Source: Promethearchaeota archaeon (lineage in GTDB: Archaea > Asgardarchaeota > Lokiarchaeia > Sigynarchaeales > SOKP01). Taken from it: DNA of 5,494 nt. Below, piece by piece: positions 1 to 5,143 of the stretch. Within the stretch, counting starts at the first letter, position 1; each line of letters opens with the position of its first letter. Position numbers and translations under genes: made by a program. The stretch is from positions 1 to 5,494 of the forward strand of contig JAGXOB010000154.1 in the NCBI GenBank assembly GCA_019894735.1, written 5' to 3'. The notes beneath the pieces were generated by a model that was not told the origin of the DNA, did not search any database, and saw only the letters and a program-made list of their open reading frames with translations.

Positions 1-36
1 CATTACTCCCGTTGGTCTAAAATCAAATTTCCCCAT
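1..36 (-). CDS. N-terminal 12 codons of an unidentified protein, cut by the window edge
   Basis: Reading leftward, an ATG at 36-34 opens a frame translating to MGKFDFRPTGVM before the window ends. It is preceded by GGTGAT (minus strand, 48-43) with a 6-base spacer, a strong match to the archaeal 16S 3' end. The start lies 17 bases after the stop of the 428-residue gene, so the two are very probably co-transcribed. Twelve residues are too few to name a family. The pattern 'F-x-P-x-G-V' near the N-terminus is loosely like the start of dihydrodipicolinate synthase/N-acetylneuraminate lyase family proteins, but that is only a guess. No other in-frame start is needed. Confidence 0.72.
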   Translation of the reverse strand, partial: MGKFDFRPTGVM

Positions 37-42
37 TATTTA

Positions 43-48
43 ATCACC
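43..48 (-). promoter_or_regulatory. Ribosome binding site of the left-edge gene
   Basis: On the minus strand this reads GGTGAT, complementary to the AUCACC of the archaeal 16S tail, and lies 6 bases before the ATG at 36. It supports a separate translation start in the short gap after the upstream stop codon. Confidence 0.7.
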
Positions 49-53
49 CTCAT

Positions 54-1340
54 CTACTCCTTATGGTGTAAATTCTTAGCTGCTATAAAAGAGAGTCCAT
101 TTTCAGTTAAAGCTTTAGCTGTAGTATTTACCGCGTCGTTTCGGTCTAAATGATTTATACGTAATGCATCCCAAAGTCCTGCTTCTTTTAGATACTTTTT
201 AGAAGCAAAATATTCTAGAATGTCTGATGGATGCTCCCTGTTCTTATCAACCTCTACATTCGCTCCCTCATGCTTAGCGCTGATATTCTTAACTTTCTTG
301 GCTAACGTTAGTAACTCGTCGCGACGATCGTAAGGTTGTCTAACGATGCTTTTATAACATTCAGTTATGTGATGTTCCAACCTAACTACTTCTTCGAAAC
401 CAAAAGATTTTCGTATGTAAGCAGATAATTCAAGTGTCTGGTTGTTAACTGCATTCGACAAATTGTAGCCAATTAATGGACTTGTTCCATCCTCCCGAGC
501 GAATAATTTTGCAGTCAGTAATGTCCAAAGACTTGAGTAGGGATTATCGTTTCCCATAAAAACGGAAATTTTGAACTCATTATTAATTCCAAGCTTATAC
601 ATTAAATAACCTAATAAAACCGTACCAGGGTTCACATTCAAAACTTGTTTGATACCGTAATTCGTAAAGTAATAAAGGAATTCGTCGACCCATTTTAATG
701 CGTACTCATTTGGTTGTCCTACACCTCCAAAATATCCTGTTATGGTATCAGGTCCTCCAAGATGAACATTTACGGGCATTCCGTCTGGACCTGGTGCGGT
801 ACCTTTTGTGTCAAGAGTTTCTACCCAAGTCGAGCCTATAACTTGCATTGCTGCGGCCATCGCTAATAAATCGCCATCTTCCTCTTGTTCTTTCATATTT
901 CTTACGCGAATAATCCTTCCAGGAACTAATTTCTGGTTTTCAATAGCATCTTTCACGATATCGATAAAAAATGGAAAATACTGGCATGCTGAGAGCTCTA
1001 AGGTAACTGCAAATTCTTCATTAAATGACACCTCAGACATTTTATCTCCTAAAATTTTTTTTCTATATTCTTCTATGCTAATAAAAGATTCTTTATCCCT
1101 TTCAGAAATTAACCATTCAATGTCTTTAACATATTCGGGATTAATTTTACCTAGTTTTTCTAACAAATTCTCTAATTTACTCGCTTCTTCAGCTTTTTTG
1201 TTTATGTTTTCTATTCCACCATATTTATCTATAATACTAAACAAACTGTTAATTAATGGATTATTCTCATCTAAGAGAAATTGATTAATAGAATCCATAG
1301 CATCTTTTGGGATTTCTAACCTTTTTCTAATATCATTCAT
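54..1340 (-). CDS. Unrecognised 428-residue protein, probable TIM-barrel enzyme with helical N-terminal domain
   Basis: I do not recognise a named family. Residues 1-100 are charged and helical with no signal peptide. After that come eight strand-like segments separated by likely helices: 111-118, 141-149, 172-180, 189-197, 231-240, 256-267, 288-296 and 318-326. Several end in polar or glycine-rich loops typical of active sites (HLGGPDT at 193-199, NVNPGT at 235-240, FMGNDNP at 261-267, RLEHHITE at 320-327). This is the pattern of a (beta/alpha)8 barrel, so a soluble cytoplasmic enzyme is inferred; substrate unknown. The C-terminal 70 residues (about 360-428) look like an added helical tail. 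The start at 1340 is chosen because an in-frame TAG lies at 1352-1350 and AAGGT at 1356-1352 can serve as a weak binding site. It leads an operon with the left-edge gene. An internal ATG at 1040 is an alternative start. Confidence 0.88.
   Translation of the reverse strand: MNDIRKRLEIPKDAMDSINQFLLDENNPLINSLFSIIDKYGGIENINKKAEEASKLENLLEKLGKINPEYVKDIEWLISERDKESFISIEEYRKKILGDKMSEVSFNEEFAVTLELSACQYFPFFIDIVKDAIENQKLVPGRIIRVRNMKEQEEDGDLLAMAAAMQVIGSTWVETLDTKGTAPGPDGMPVNVHLGGPDTITGYFGGVGQPNEYALKWVDEFLYYFTNYGIKQVLNVNPGTVLLGYLMYKLGINNEFKISVFMGNDNPYSSLWTLLTAKLFAREDGTSPLIGYNLSNAVNNQTLELSAYIRKSFGFEEVVRLEHHITECYKSIVRQPYDRRDELLTLAKKVKNISAKHEGANVEVDKNREHPSDILEYFASKKYLKEAGLWDALRINHLDRNDAVNTTAKALTENGLSFIAAKNLHHKE
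1038..1050 (-). promoter_or_regulatory. Possible internal translation start (Met101) with strong ribosome binding site
   Basis: Reading leftward, AGGAG at 1050-1046 is followed after five bases by ATG at 1040-1038, in frame with the 428-residue protein. Initiation here would give a 328-residue product that begins just before the first predicted barrel strand. This site matches the anti-Shine-Dalgarno sequence better than the one before the full-length start. It may equally be a chance product of the Leu-Gly-Asp-Lys codons in AT-rich DNA. Confidence 0.3.
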
Positions 1341-1354
1341 ATTTTCGTTCTACC

Positions 1355-1408
1355 TTATAATTTTTGAAACATACTCAAATTTTTAAGCTCTACCCAAAAG
1401 GTTCCCAC
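1355..1408 (-). CDS. Possible 17-codon leader reading frame (uORF)
   Basis: A GTG at 1408-1406 opens a 17-codon frame (MGTFWVELKNLSMFQKL) ending in TAA at 1357-1355. It is preceded by GAAGGTGA (1420-1413) with a 4-base spacer, the best ribosome binding site in the leader. An overlapping TTG at 1410 would give only six codons. The stop codon overlaps the AAGGT used by the main gene, whose ATG is 14 bases further on, which would permit translational coupling. The frame differs from that of the main gene, so it is not an N-terminal extension. Peptide function is unknown; it could be a regulatory leader or a chance frame. Confidence 0.35.
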   Translation of the reverse strand: MGTFWVELKNLSMFQKL

Positions 1409-1428
1409 AATTTCACCTTCTATGGGAA
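1402..1428 (-). promoter_or_regulatory. Hairpin in the predicted leader presenting a ribosome binding site in its loop
   Basis: TTCCCA at 1402-1407 and TGGGAA at 1423-1428 are perfect 6-bp inverted repeats around a 15-base loop. In the minus-strand transcript the loop carries GAAGGTGA, and the leader GTG start sits at the edge of the 3' arm. There is no T-run after the stem, so it is not a terminator. It could modulate initiation at the leader frame or be the site of a dyad-binding regulator. Confidence 0.35.
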
Positions 1429-1457
1429 GAGATCATAAATTTATTCAAGTTACATTA

Positions 1458-1466
1458 TATTATAAA
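1458..1466 (-). promoter_or_regulatory. TATA box of the minus-strand operon
   Basis: On the minus strand this reads TTTATAATA, close to the archaeal TTTAWATA consensus. With the usual 25-base spacing, transcription would begin near 1436, giving a leader of about 96 bases before the ATG at 1340. The leader contains the hairpin and the small upstream frame. Confidence 0.45.
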
Positions 1467-1522
1467 TTTATTTGAAAATAACCAAAAACTTTTAACAATA
1501 TCCAAAACTGATACTTTAAAGA
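1461..1522 (+). promoter_or_regulatory. Promoter candidates for the dehydrogenase gene
   Basis: Two TATA-like boxes lie before the gene on the plus strand: TATAAATTTA at 1461-1470, predicting a start near 1491 and a 58-base leader, and TTTAAAGA at 1515-1522, predicting a start near 1544 and an almost leaderless message. The first overlaps the minus-strand TATA box, so the two divergent units may compete for TBP. No clear GGTGA-type ribosome binding site precedes the TTG start, which somewhat favours the near-leaderless option. Confidence 0.35.
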
Positions 1523-1548
1523 ATAAAATAACGGATGTGGAATGAAAA

Positions 1549-2907
1549 TTGTATAAATATAGCGTTTCAATCCTCGGTACCGGCTTCATTGGGCTCTGCT
1601 CAGCGGCTTGTTTTGCCGATAAGGATATAAAAGTGTTGGCTTCTACTCACAACGAGAAAAAAGCTAGCATGATTAACGATGGTATAGCTCCTTTTTACGA
1701 GGCAGACTTACAAGAAATGATGGATGATATAAAAGCTAACAAACCTGAGTTATTACAATGCTTACTTGATCCCGTCAAGGCTGTTCTCGAAACAGATATT
1801 TCAATGATAACTCAGGGTACACCAATGCGAGAAGACAAAAGTATTAATTTAGGCTACATCGAGAGTACAGCCAGAGAAATTGGTGAGGCTCTAAAACAGA
1901 AAGACAAATATCATCTAGTTGTAGTCAGATCTACAGTAGTTCCTGGGACATCTAGAAATTTAGTAGGTAAGATCATTACCGAAGTGTCTGGTAAAATTCC
2001 CGGAAAAGATTTTGGTTTATGTATGCAACCAGAATTTTTAGCCGAAGGTCGCTCTATAGAAGATACCTTAAAACCAGATAGAATCGTGATTGGGGAATTC
2101 GACGAGAAAAGTGGGGCTATGCTTCAAGAGTTTTATGAATATTTCTACGGAGATCACCTAAAAAATTGCCCTATCTTACGAATGAATTTAGAAAGCGCTG
2201 AACTAGTTAAATACGGAAACAATTGTTTATTATCAACTAAAATAAGTTATGCTAACGAATTTGCTAACTTCGCTCAATTAGTACCTAATGTCGATATAGT
2301 CCAAGTAATGAAAGGTGTGGGTTTAGATTATCGCATTAACGATCGGTTCTTAGGTGCTGGCGTAGGATTTGGAGGTTCTTGTTTTCACAAAGATGTCAAC
2401 GCAATAAAAGCTTGGTCAAAATCGAAAGGTTATCCTTCTAGACTATTGGAAGCTGTCTTAAATATTAACGATGACCAAGCAATACGAATTGTAGATATTG
2501 CTGAAGAATTAATTGGAGATTTAACGAATAAGAGAATCACATTATTAGGACTAGCGTTTAAACCCGGAACTGACGACATGAGACAGGCTGCCAGTATAAG
2601 AGTCGTTCACGAATTAAGAAAAAGAGGGATAGAAGATATTGTTGGATACGATCCTAAAGCTACTGAAACTGCAGAGATCGAATTAGGAGATAAAATAGCA
2701 TATGCCAATTCTATAGAGCAAGCTTTGAAAGATTCTGACTGTGCTCTTTTAATAACTGAGTGGGACGAATTAAAACAACTAAATCCTGACGATTTCATAA
2801 AATATATGAAGACACCGAACCTCATTGATGGACGCAGGATTTTCGACTATGAGAGTTTTAACGAGAAATTACCTTTTAGAGCAATCGGTCGTGTAAATTT
2901 AAAGTAA
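1549..2907 (+). CDS. UDP-glucose/GDP-mannose dehydrogenase family protein, probable UDP-glucose 6-dehydrogenase
   Basis: This cytoplasmic enzyme family oxidises a nucleotide sugar twice (for example UDP-glucose to UDP-glucuronate) with 2 NAD(P)+, supplying acidic sugars for glycans. At 452 residues it has the full family length. Visible motifs are the Rossmann loop GTGFIG (10-15), GTP (90-92), RSTVVPGT (127-134), PEFLAEG (161-167), Lys221 and Asn225 in KYGNN, the nucleophile Cys278 and Asp282 in GFGGSCFHKD, the C-terminal-domain motif GLAFKPGTDDMR (334-345), and IDGRR (426-430). The usual acidic residue after beta-strand 2 is replaced (STHNEKK, 32-38). TTG at 1549 is taken as start because TGA lies in frame at 1543-1545 and no ATG follows before residue 41. 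Motifs do not separate UDP-glucose from UDP-ManNAc or GDP-mannose as substrate. It stands alone on the plus strand, with no glycosyltransferase in view. Confidence 0.93.
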   Translation: MYKYSVSILGTGFIGLCSAACFADKDIKVLASTHNEKKASMINDGIAPFYEADLQEMMDDIKANKPELLQCLLDPVKAVLETDISMITQGTPMREDKSINLGYIESTAREIGEALKQKDKYHLVVVRSTVVPGTSRNLVGKIITEVSGKIPGKDFGLCMQPEFLAEGRSIEDTLKPDRIVIGEFDEKSGAMLQEFYEYFYGDHLKNCPILRMNLESAELVKYGNNCLLSTKISYANEFANFAQLVPNVDIVQVMKGVGLDYRINDRFLGAGVGFGGSCFHKDVNAIKAWSKSKGYPSRLLEAVLNINDDQAIRIVDIAEELIGDLTNKRITLLGLAFKPGTDDMRQAASIRVVHELRKRGIEDIVGYDPKATETAEIELGDKIAYANSIEQALKDSDCALLITEWDELKQLNPDDFIKYMKTPNLIDGRRIFDYESFNEKLPFRAIGRVNLK

Positions 2908-2913
2908 TCACTA

Positions 2914-2986
2914 TTTTCTTTTATTTTAAATATTGAATAAATTCGTCCATTTTATTAGTAAGCGTTTTTATTTTTTTACATTTTAT
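2914..2986 (+). terminator. T-rich transcription termination region after the dehydrogenase gene
   Basis: Several T-runs follow the stop codon, the strongest being GTTTTTATTTTTTTAC around 2964-2979. There is no GC-rich stem. This matches archaeal intrinsic termination, which depends on oligo-T in the non-template strand. Confidence 0.5.
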
Positions 2987-3125
2987 TATGCATTTTCGTT
3001 ATCATTTCAGCACCCTTTTTGGAGTGGATTTTAAGCAATTGAAATATTTATTCTATACATATTTTGAAAAAAAAAAGGAACAGATTCGCAAATTCATCTT
3101 TTTATTTAGTATTTAAAGAAACAAT

Positions 3126-3151
3126 AATTTTATAGGTAAACTAGTATATTA
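3126..3151 (+). promoter_or_regulatory. TATA-like promoter of the small zinc-finger gene
   Basis: AATTTTATA (3126-3134) and GTATATTA (3144-3151) are both candidate TATA boxes. The second would place the transcript start near 3172, giving a short purine-rich leader before the ATG at 3199. The rest of 2908-3198 is AT-rich and holds no convincing gene; one open frame at 2988-3116 was considered and rejected. Confidence 0.35.
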
Positions 3152-3198
3152 TTAAGAGTAGAAGAAGATAAAAAGGAAAATATTAGAAAATAAAAAAA

Positions 3199-3447
3199 AT
3201 GAAAGCATTTAAGGATTCCGCAGAAGAAATAGATGGAAGTAAGTTCACTTCGAGAAAAAATTGTGAATTGTGTGGAAAACATTTAAAGCATTATCAGAGT
3301 AATTACGATCGACCATATAAATTTGTCTTTATAAATATTACTCAAAAACCAGCAGAACATTATTTTTGTTCTAAAAAATGTAAAAACGAATGGATCTTCA
3401 ATCCAAACAATCATCAAATAGCTGATCTTAAAACTCCCAGCCTATAA
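3199..3447 (+). CDS. Small treble-clef zinc-finger-like protein (TRASH/L24e-like)
   Basis: The 82-residue product has four cysteines as CELC (22-25) and FCSKKC (56-61), 31 residues apart. The block YFCSKKCKNEW resembles the second half of TRASH and ribosomal L24e-type treble clefs, where two CxxC/CxxxC pairs bind one zinc or another metal. Such domains occur in metal sensing, metal handling and small nucleic-acid or protein-binding factors. It has no signal peptide or membrane segment. The start is the first ATG after an in-frame TAG at 3184-3186; the ribosome binding site is weak (AAGGA near 3173, far upstream). It has no close operon partner. The last codons (Pro-Ser-Leu-stop) lie inside a repeat shared with the MFS gene end. 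The fold is likely, the cellular role unknown. Confidence 0.75.
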   Translation: MKAFKDSAEEIDGSKFTSRKNCELCGKHLKHYQSNYDRPYKFVFINITQKPAEHYFCSKKCKNEWIFNPNNHQIADLKTPSL

Positions 3448-3467
3448 CATCAGTAAGGTAATCTCTA
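3436..3467 (+). repeat. Gene-end direct repeat, copy 1
   Basis: Matches 5031-5062 at 25 of 32 bases without gaps; most differences are transitions. It covers the last three codons and stop of the zinc-finger gene (CCC AGC CTA TAA) and 20 bases of 3' flank (core TATAACATCA). Confidence 0.6.
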
Positions 3468-3472
3468 GTATA

Positions 3473-3480
3473 ATTATAAA
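3473..3480 (+). promoter_or_regulatory. TATA box of the 36-codon small gene
   Basis: TATAAA lies within AATTATAAATTG. Transcription would begin about 25 bases on, near 3502, just at the ribosome binding site AGAAGGTGA (3502-3510). TATA box, binding site and TTG are thus spaced as expected for a short archaeal message. Confidence 0.4.
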
Positions 3481-3490
3481 TTGCTTTAAT

Positions 3491-3499
3491 TATTTTTTG
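3491..3499 (+). terminator. Oligo-T terminator candidate after the zinc-finger gene
   Basis: A run of six T (3493-3498) follows an AT-rich stretch about 45 bases after the stop codon. It fits archaeal oligo-T termination and falls between the TATA box and binding site of the next small frame. Confidence 0.35.
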
Positions 3500-3518
3500 T
3501 TAGAAGGTGATTAACGCT

Positions 3519-3629
3519 TTGAGAGAAAGATTGCGAAAACTCGGTTTAGATAACATTGACAAAAAAATTGAACGCTTAATGAAGGAAATAATTCAAAATC
3601 AATCATTAATAACTATGGAAAAAGTATAG
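3519..3629 (+). CDS. Hypothetical 36-residue charged helical protein, TTG start
   Basis: A TTG at 3519 opens a 36-codon frame ending in TAG at 3627-3629. The ribosome binding site AGAAGGTGA (3502-3510) is the best on the plus strand of the window and lies 8 bases before the TTG. A TATA box sits at the right distance further upstream. The peptide (start MRERLRKLGLDNIDKKIERL) is rich in Lys, Arg, Glu, Leu and Ile and probably one or two amphipathic helices. It has no membrane segment or cysteines. The part from residue 10 is faintly like the first helix of Lrp/AsnC-type winged helices, but no helix-turn-helix follows in any frame, so it could also be the surviving start of a truncated regulator. 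It lies ahead of the MFS gene on the same strand, 135 bases away, so a separate unit is more likely. Confidence 0.5.
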   Translation: MRERLRKLGLDNIDKKIERLMKEIIQNQSLITMEKV

Positions 3630-3650
3630 TAAAGTAAAACTAAAAATTAT

Positions 3651-3660
3651 TATATTTTTT
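3651..3660 (+). terminator. Oligo-T terminator candidate after the 36-codon gene
   Basis: TATATTTTTT with six T (3655-3660) follows the small frame by about 25 bases. The 16-base block 3651-3666 recurs exactly after the MFS gene at 5117-5132. Confidence 0.35.
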
Positions 3661-3707
3661 AATCATGAGAATCCGTATAACCAACTGAACATTATTTTAG
3701 TTTGCTC

Positions 3708-3756
3708 AATTTATCGAGATTAATTATTTGACTATTAAAAAACATCACACATGGAG
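3708..3756 (+). promoter_or_regulatory. Promoter region and ribosome binding site of the MFS gene
   Basis: An ATTTAT box near 3709-3714 could place the transcript start around 3735-3740. GGAG at 3753-3756 lies 8 bases before the ATG at 3765. An earlier ATG at 3751 is out of frame and stops after ten codons, so it is not the gene start. The TATA assignment is weak; the binding site is good. Confidence 0.4.
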
Positions 3757-3764
3757 AAAACGAT

Positions 3765-5027
3765 ATGGAAAATAATAGTCTAGCATCTGAATCTAAATTT
3801 AAATCGTATTTGATTTTTTGGATGGGACAACTCTTTTCTCTGTTAGGCTCTTCAATAACTCAGTTTGCTATAATTTGGTGGTTGACTGAGGCTTCTGGAA
3901 GTACTGTCATTCTATCTATCGCGAGCTTTTTTTATATCCTACCCTTAACGATAGTAGTTCCCATAGCAGGTGTGTTCGCTGACAGGTTGAATAGAAAGAA
4001 AATACTCATCGTTGTAGATTCTTGTATGGCCTCTGTTATACTCTTTCTTATTTTTTCATTCAATTTTGGATTAAAGAATCCAATCGTTATAATAATTACA
4101 ACTGGATTCCTTGGGCTATTTCAAGGTTTTCACGCTCCTACCTTAGCTGCAATTGTTCCAACAATGGTACCAAAAGATAAATTAAGTAGGATGAACGGAG
4201 TTAATTTCCTTTTAACAGGTTTTATGTATATTATAGGGCCAGTAATTGCTTCATTGCTCTTAGCATTTATTCCTATTGAAATATTACTTTGGATTGATCC
4301 GTTAACTTTTCTTATTGCACTAGTTCCTCTTATATTAATAAAAATTCCTTCAGTTAAGAAAGATGATACTAAAGTTAAAGGATTCTCTTTTATTGAAGAT
4401 TTTAAGGATGGATTTCGTACGTTAAGACTAATACCTACAGTAATTCTAATGTTACTTGTCGCAATGTTTATAAATTTTCTGTGGAGACCCTATGGAGTCT
4501 TATTGCCTTATTTCATTAAGTTTGATCATGGTGGAACTGTCTCTGATCTAGCATTCGTTATGGCTTTAATGAATATTGGAATGTTTCTCGGTGCTATACT
4601 CACTTCAGTTAAAAAAGAGTGGAAACATAGTACTTCGTTCTATTTTGGAGGTGAACTCTCTCTAATGATCTTTTATGCTGTAGTTGCTGTAACTCCTCAT
4701 GGTTCTTTTCTCATAATGGGAGTTGCTGCTGCTTGCCTTGGTTTCATTGTACCAATTGTAAACACGATTTATTTGACGAAAATGCAGTTAAAAGTGCCAG
4801 TAGAAAAAATGGGACGGATTTCTTCAATTGATTGGATGGTATCAAGTGTAATGTCCCCTATAGCGACAATCATAACTGGACCTTTAGCTGAAATCTTTGG
4901 AGTAGCAAATTTGTACCTAACAAGTGCAATAATTGGCATTATCATAGCACTAACATTCTGGTGGATTGCTCATGTGAAAATTACTCAGAACAATGATCAA
5001 TTGAAGGAAGAGTTGGTAATTCCATAA
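3765..5027 (+). CDS. MFS exporter, DHA3/MFS_3 (macrolide-efflux-like) type
   Basis: The 420-residue protein is an integral membrane transporter with about 12 hydrophobic helices (roughly 14-36, 46-69, 79-100, 106-130, 147-169, 171-193, 222-246, 259-279, 292-309, 313-335, 354-374, 378-402) and cytoplasmic ends. MFS motif A is clear after helix 2 (AGVFADRLNRKK, 68-79). The opening WMGQLFSLLGSSITQFAIIWW, the block APTLAAIVPTMVPKD after helix 4 and GRISSIDWM (350-358) with GPLAEIFG (372-379) are typical of the DHA3 branch, whose characterised members export macrolides and other hydrophobic compounds in exchange for protons. Substrate cannot be read from sequence, and many archaeal members have unknown cargo. 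GGAG 8 bases upstream supports the ATG. It ends in TAA; three in-frame codons past a Glu codon there is a second TAA within the gene-end repeat. No regulator or partner subunit is adjacent. Confidence 0.92.
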   Translation: MENNSLASESKFKSYLIFWMGQLFSLLGSSITQFAIIWWLTEASGSTVILSIASFFYILPLTIVVPIAGVFADRLNRKKILIVVDSCMASVILFLIFSFNFGLKNPIVIIITTGFLGLFQGFHAPTLAAIVPTMVPKDKLSRMNGVNFLLTGFMYIIGPVIASLLLAFIPIEILLWIDPLTFLIALVPLILIKIPSVKKDDTKVKGFSFIEDFKDGFRTLRLIPTVILMLLVAMFINFLWRPYGVLLPYFIKFDHGGTVSDLAFVMALMNIGMFLGAILTSVKKEWKHSTSFYFGGELSLMIFYAVVAVTPHGSFLIMGVAAACLGFIVPIVNTIYLTKMQLKVPVEKMGRISSIDWMVSSVMSPIATIITGPLAEIFGVANLYLTSAIIGIIIALTFWWIAHVKITQNNDQLKEELVIP

Positions 5028-5030
5028 GAA

Positions 5031-5062
5031 CCTAGCTTATAACATCAATAAGATTGTCTTTA
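5031..5062 (+). repeat. Gene-end direct repeat, copy 2
   Basis: The partner of 3436-3467, with 25 of 32 bases identical. It begins one codon after the MFS stop (TAA GAA, then CCT AGC TTA TAA). It is in the MFS reading frame, so readthrough of the first stop would add Glu-Pro-Ser-Leu. Confidence 0.6.
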
Positions 5063-5088
5063 AGGATAATCGGAAAGATTTAGATTAA

Positions 5089-5138
5089 TTTTGGTTTAAC
5101 TTTTTAAAAACTCAAGTATATTTTTTAATCATTTTTCT
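5089..5138 (+). terminator. T-rich termination region after the MFS gene
   Basis: T-runs at 5101-5105 and 5121-5126 and a T-rich block to 5138 follow the gene without a GC-rich stem, as in archaeal oligo-T termination. The stretch 5028-5143 shows no N-terminal phosphatase coding sequence in any frame. Confidence 0.4.
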
Positions 5139-5143
5139 CTTGA

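Noticed and set aside
808..1284. 158-codon open frame on the plus strand opposite the barrel-protein gene
   Set aside because: It is antisense to a well-formed coding frame, its composition is Ser/Leu/Phe/Ile-rich as expected from the complement of AT-rich codons, and it has no recognisable domain.
1542..1556. ATG AAA ATT at 1542, resembling the usual Met-Lys-Ile start of nucleotide-sugar dehydrogenases, in another frame
   Set aside because: It stops at TAA two codons later. Joining it to the gene needs a one-base shift, and the TTG start already gives a sensible N-terminus. A sequencing indel is possible but not supported by anything else.
2607..2825. 72-codon open frame on the minus strand inside the dehydrogenase gene
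   Set aside because: It lies fully opposite a conserved coding region that includes the C-terminal domain, with no independent support.
2967..2993. Short minus-strand ATG frame after a GGGTG motif near 3005-3020
   Set aside because: Only about nine codons long, in a T-rich intergenic region with no promoter signal.
2988..3116. 42-codon ATG frame in the gap between the dehydrogenase and zinc-finger genes
   Set aside because: There is no ribosome binding site, it starts inside the T-rich terminator region, and its Phe/Lys/Tyr-rich composition is what AT-rich noncoding DNA gives. It remains a weak possibility only.
3751..3783. ATG at 3751 as the start of the MFS gene
   Set aside because: It is out of frame with the transporter and stops after ten codons; its GGAG serves as the binding site for the ATG at 3765.
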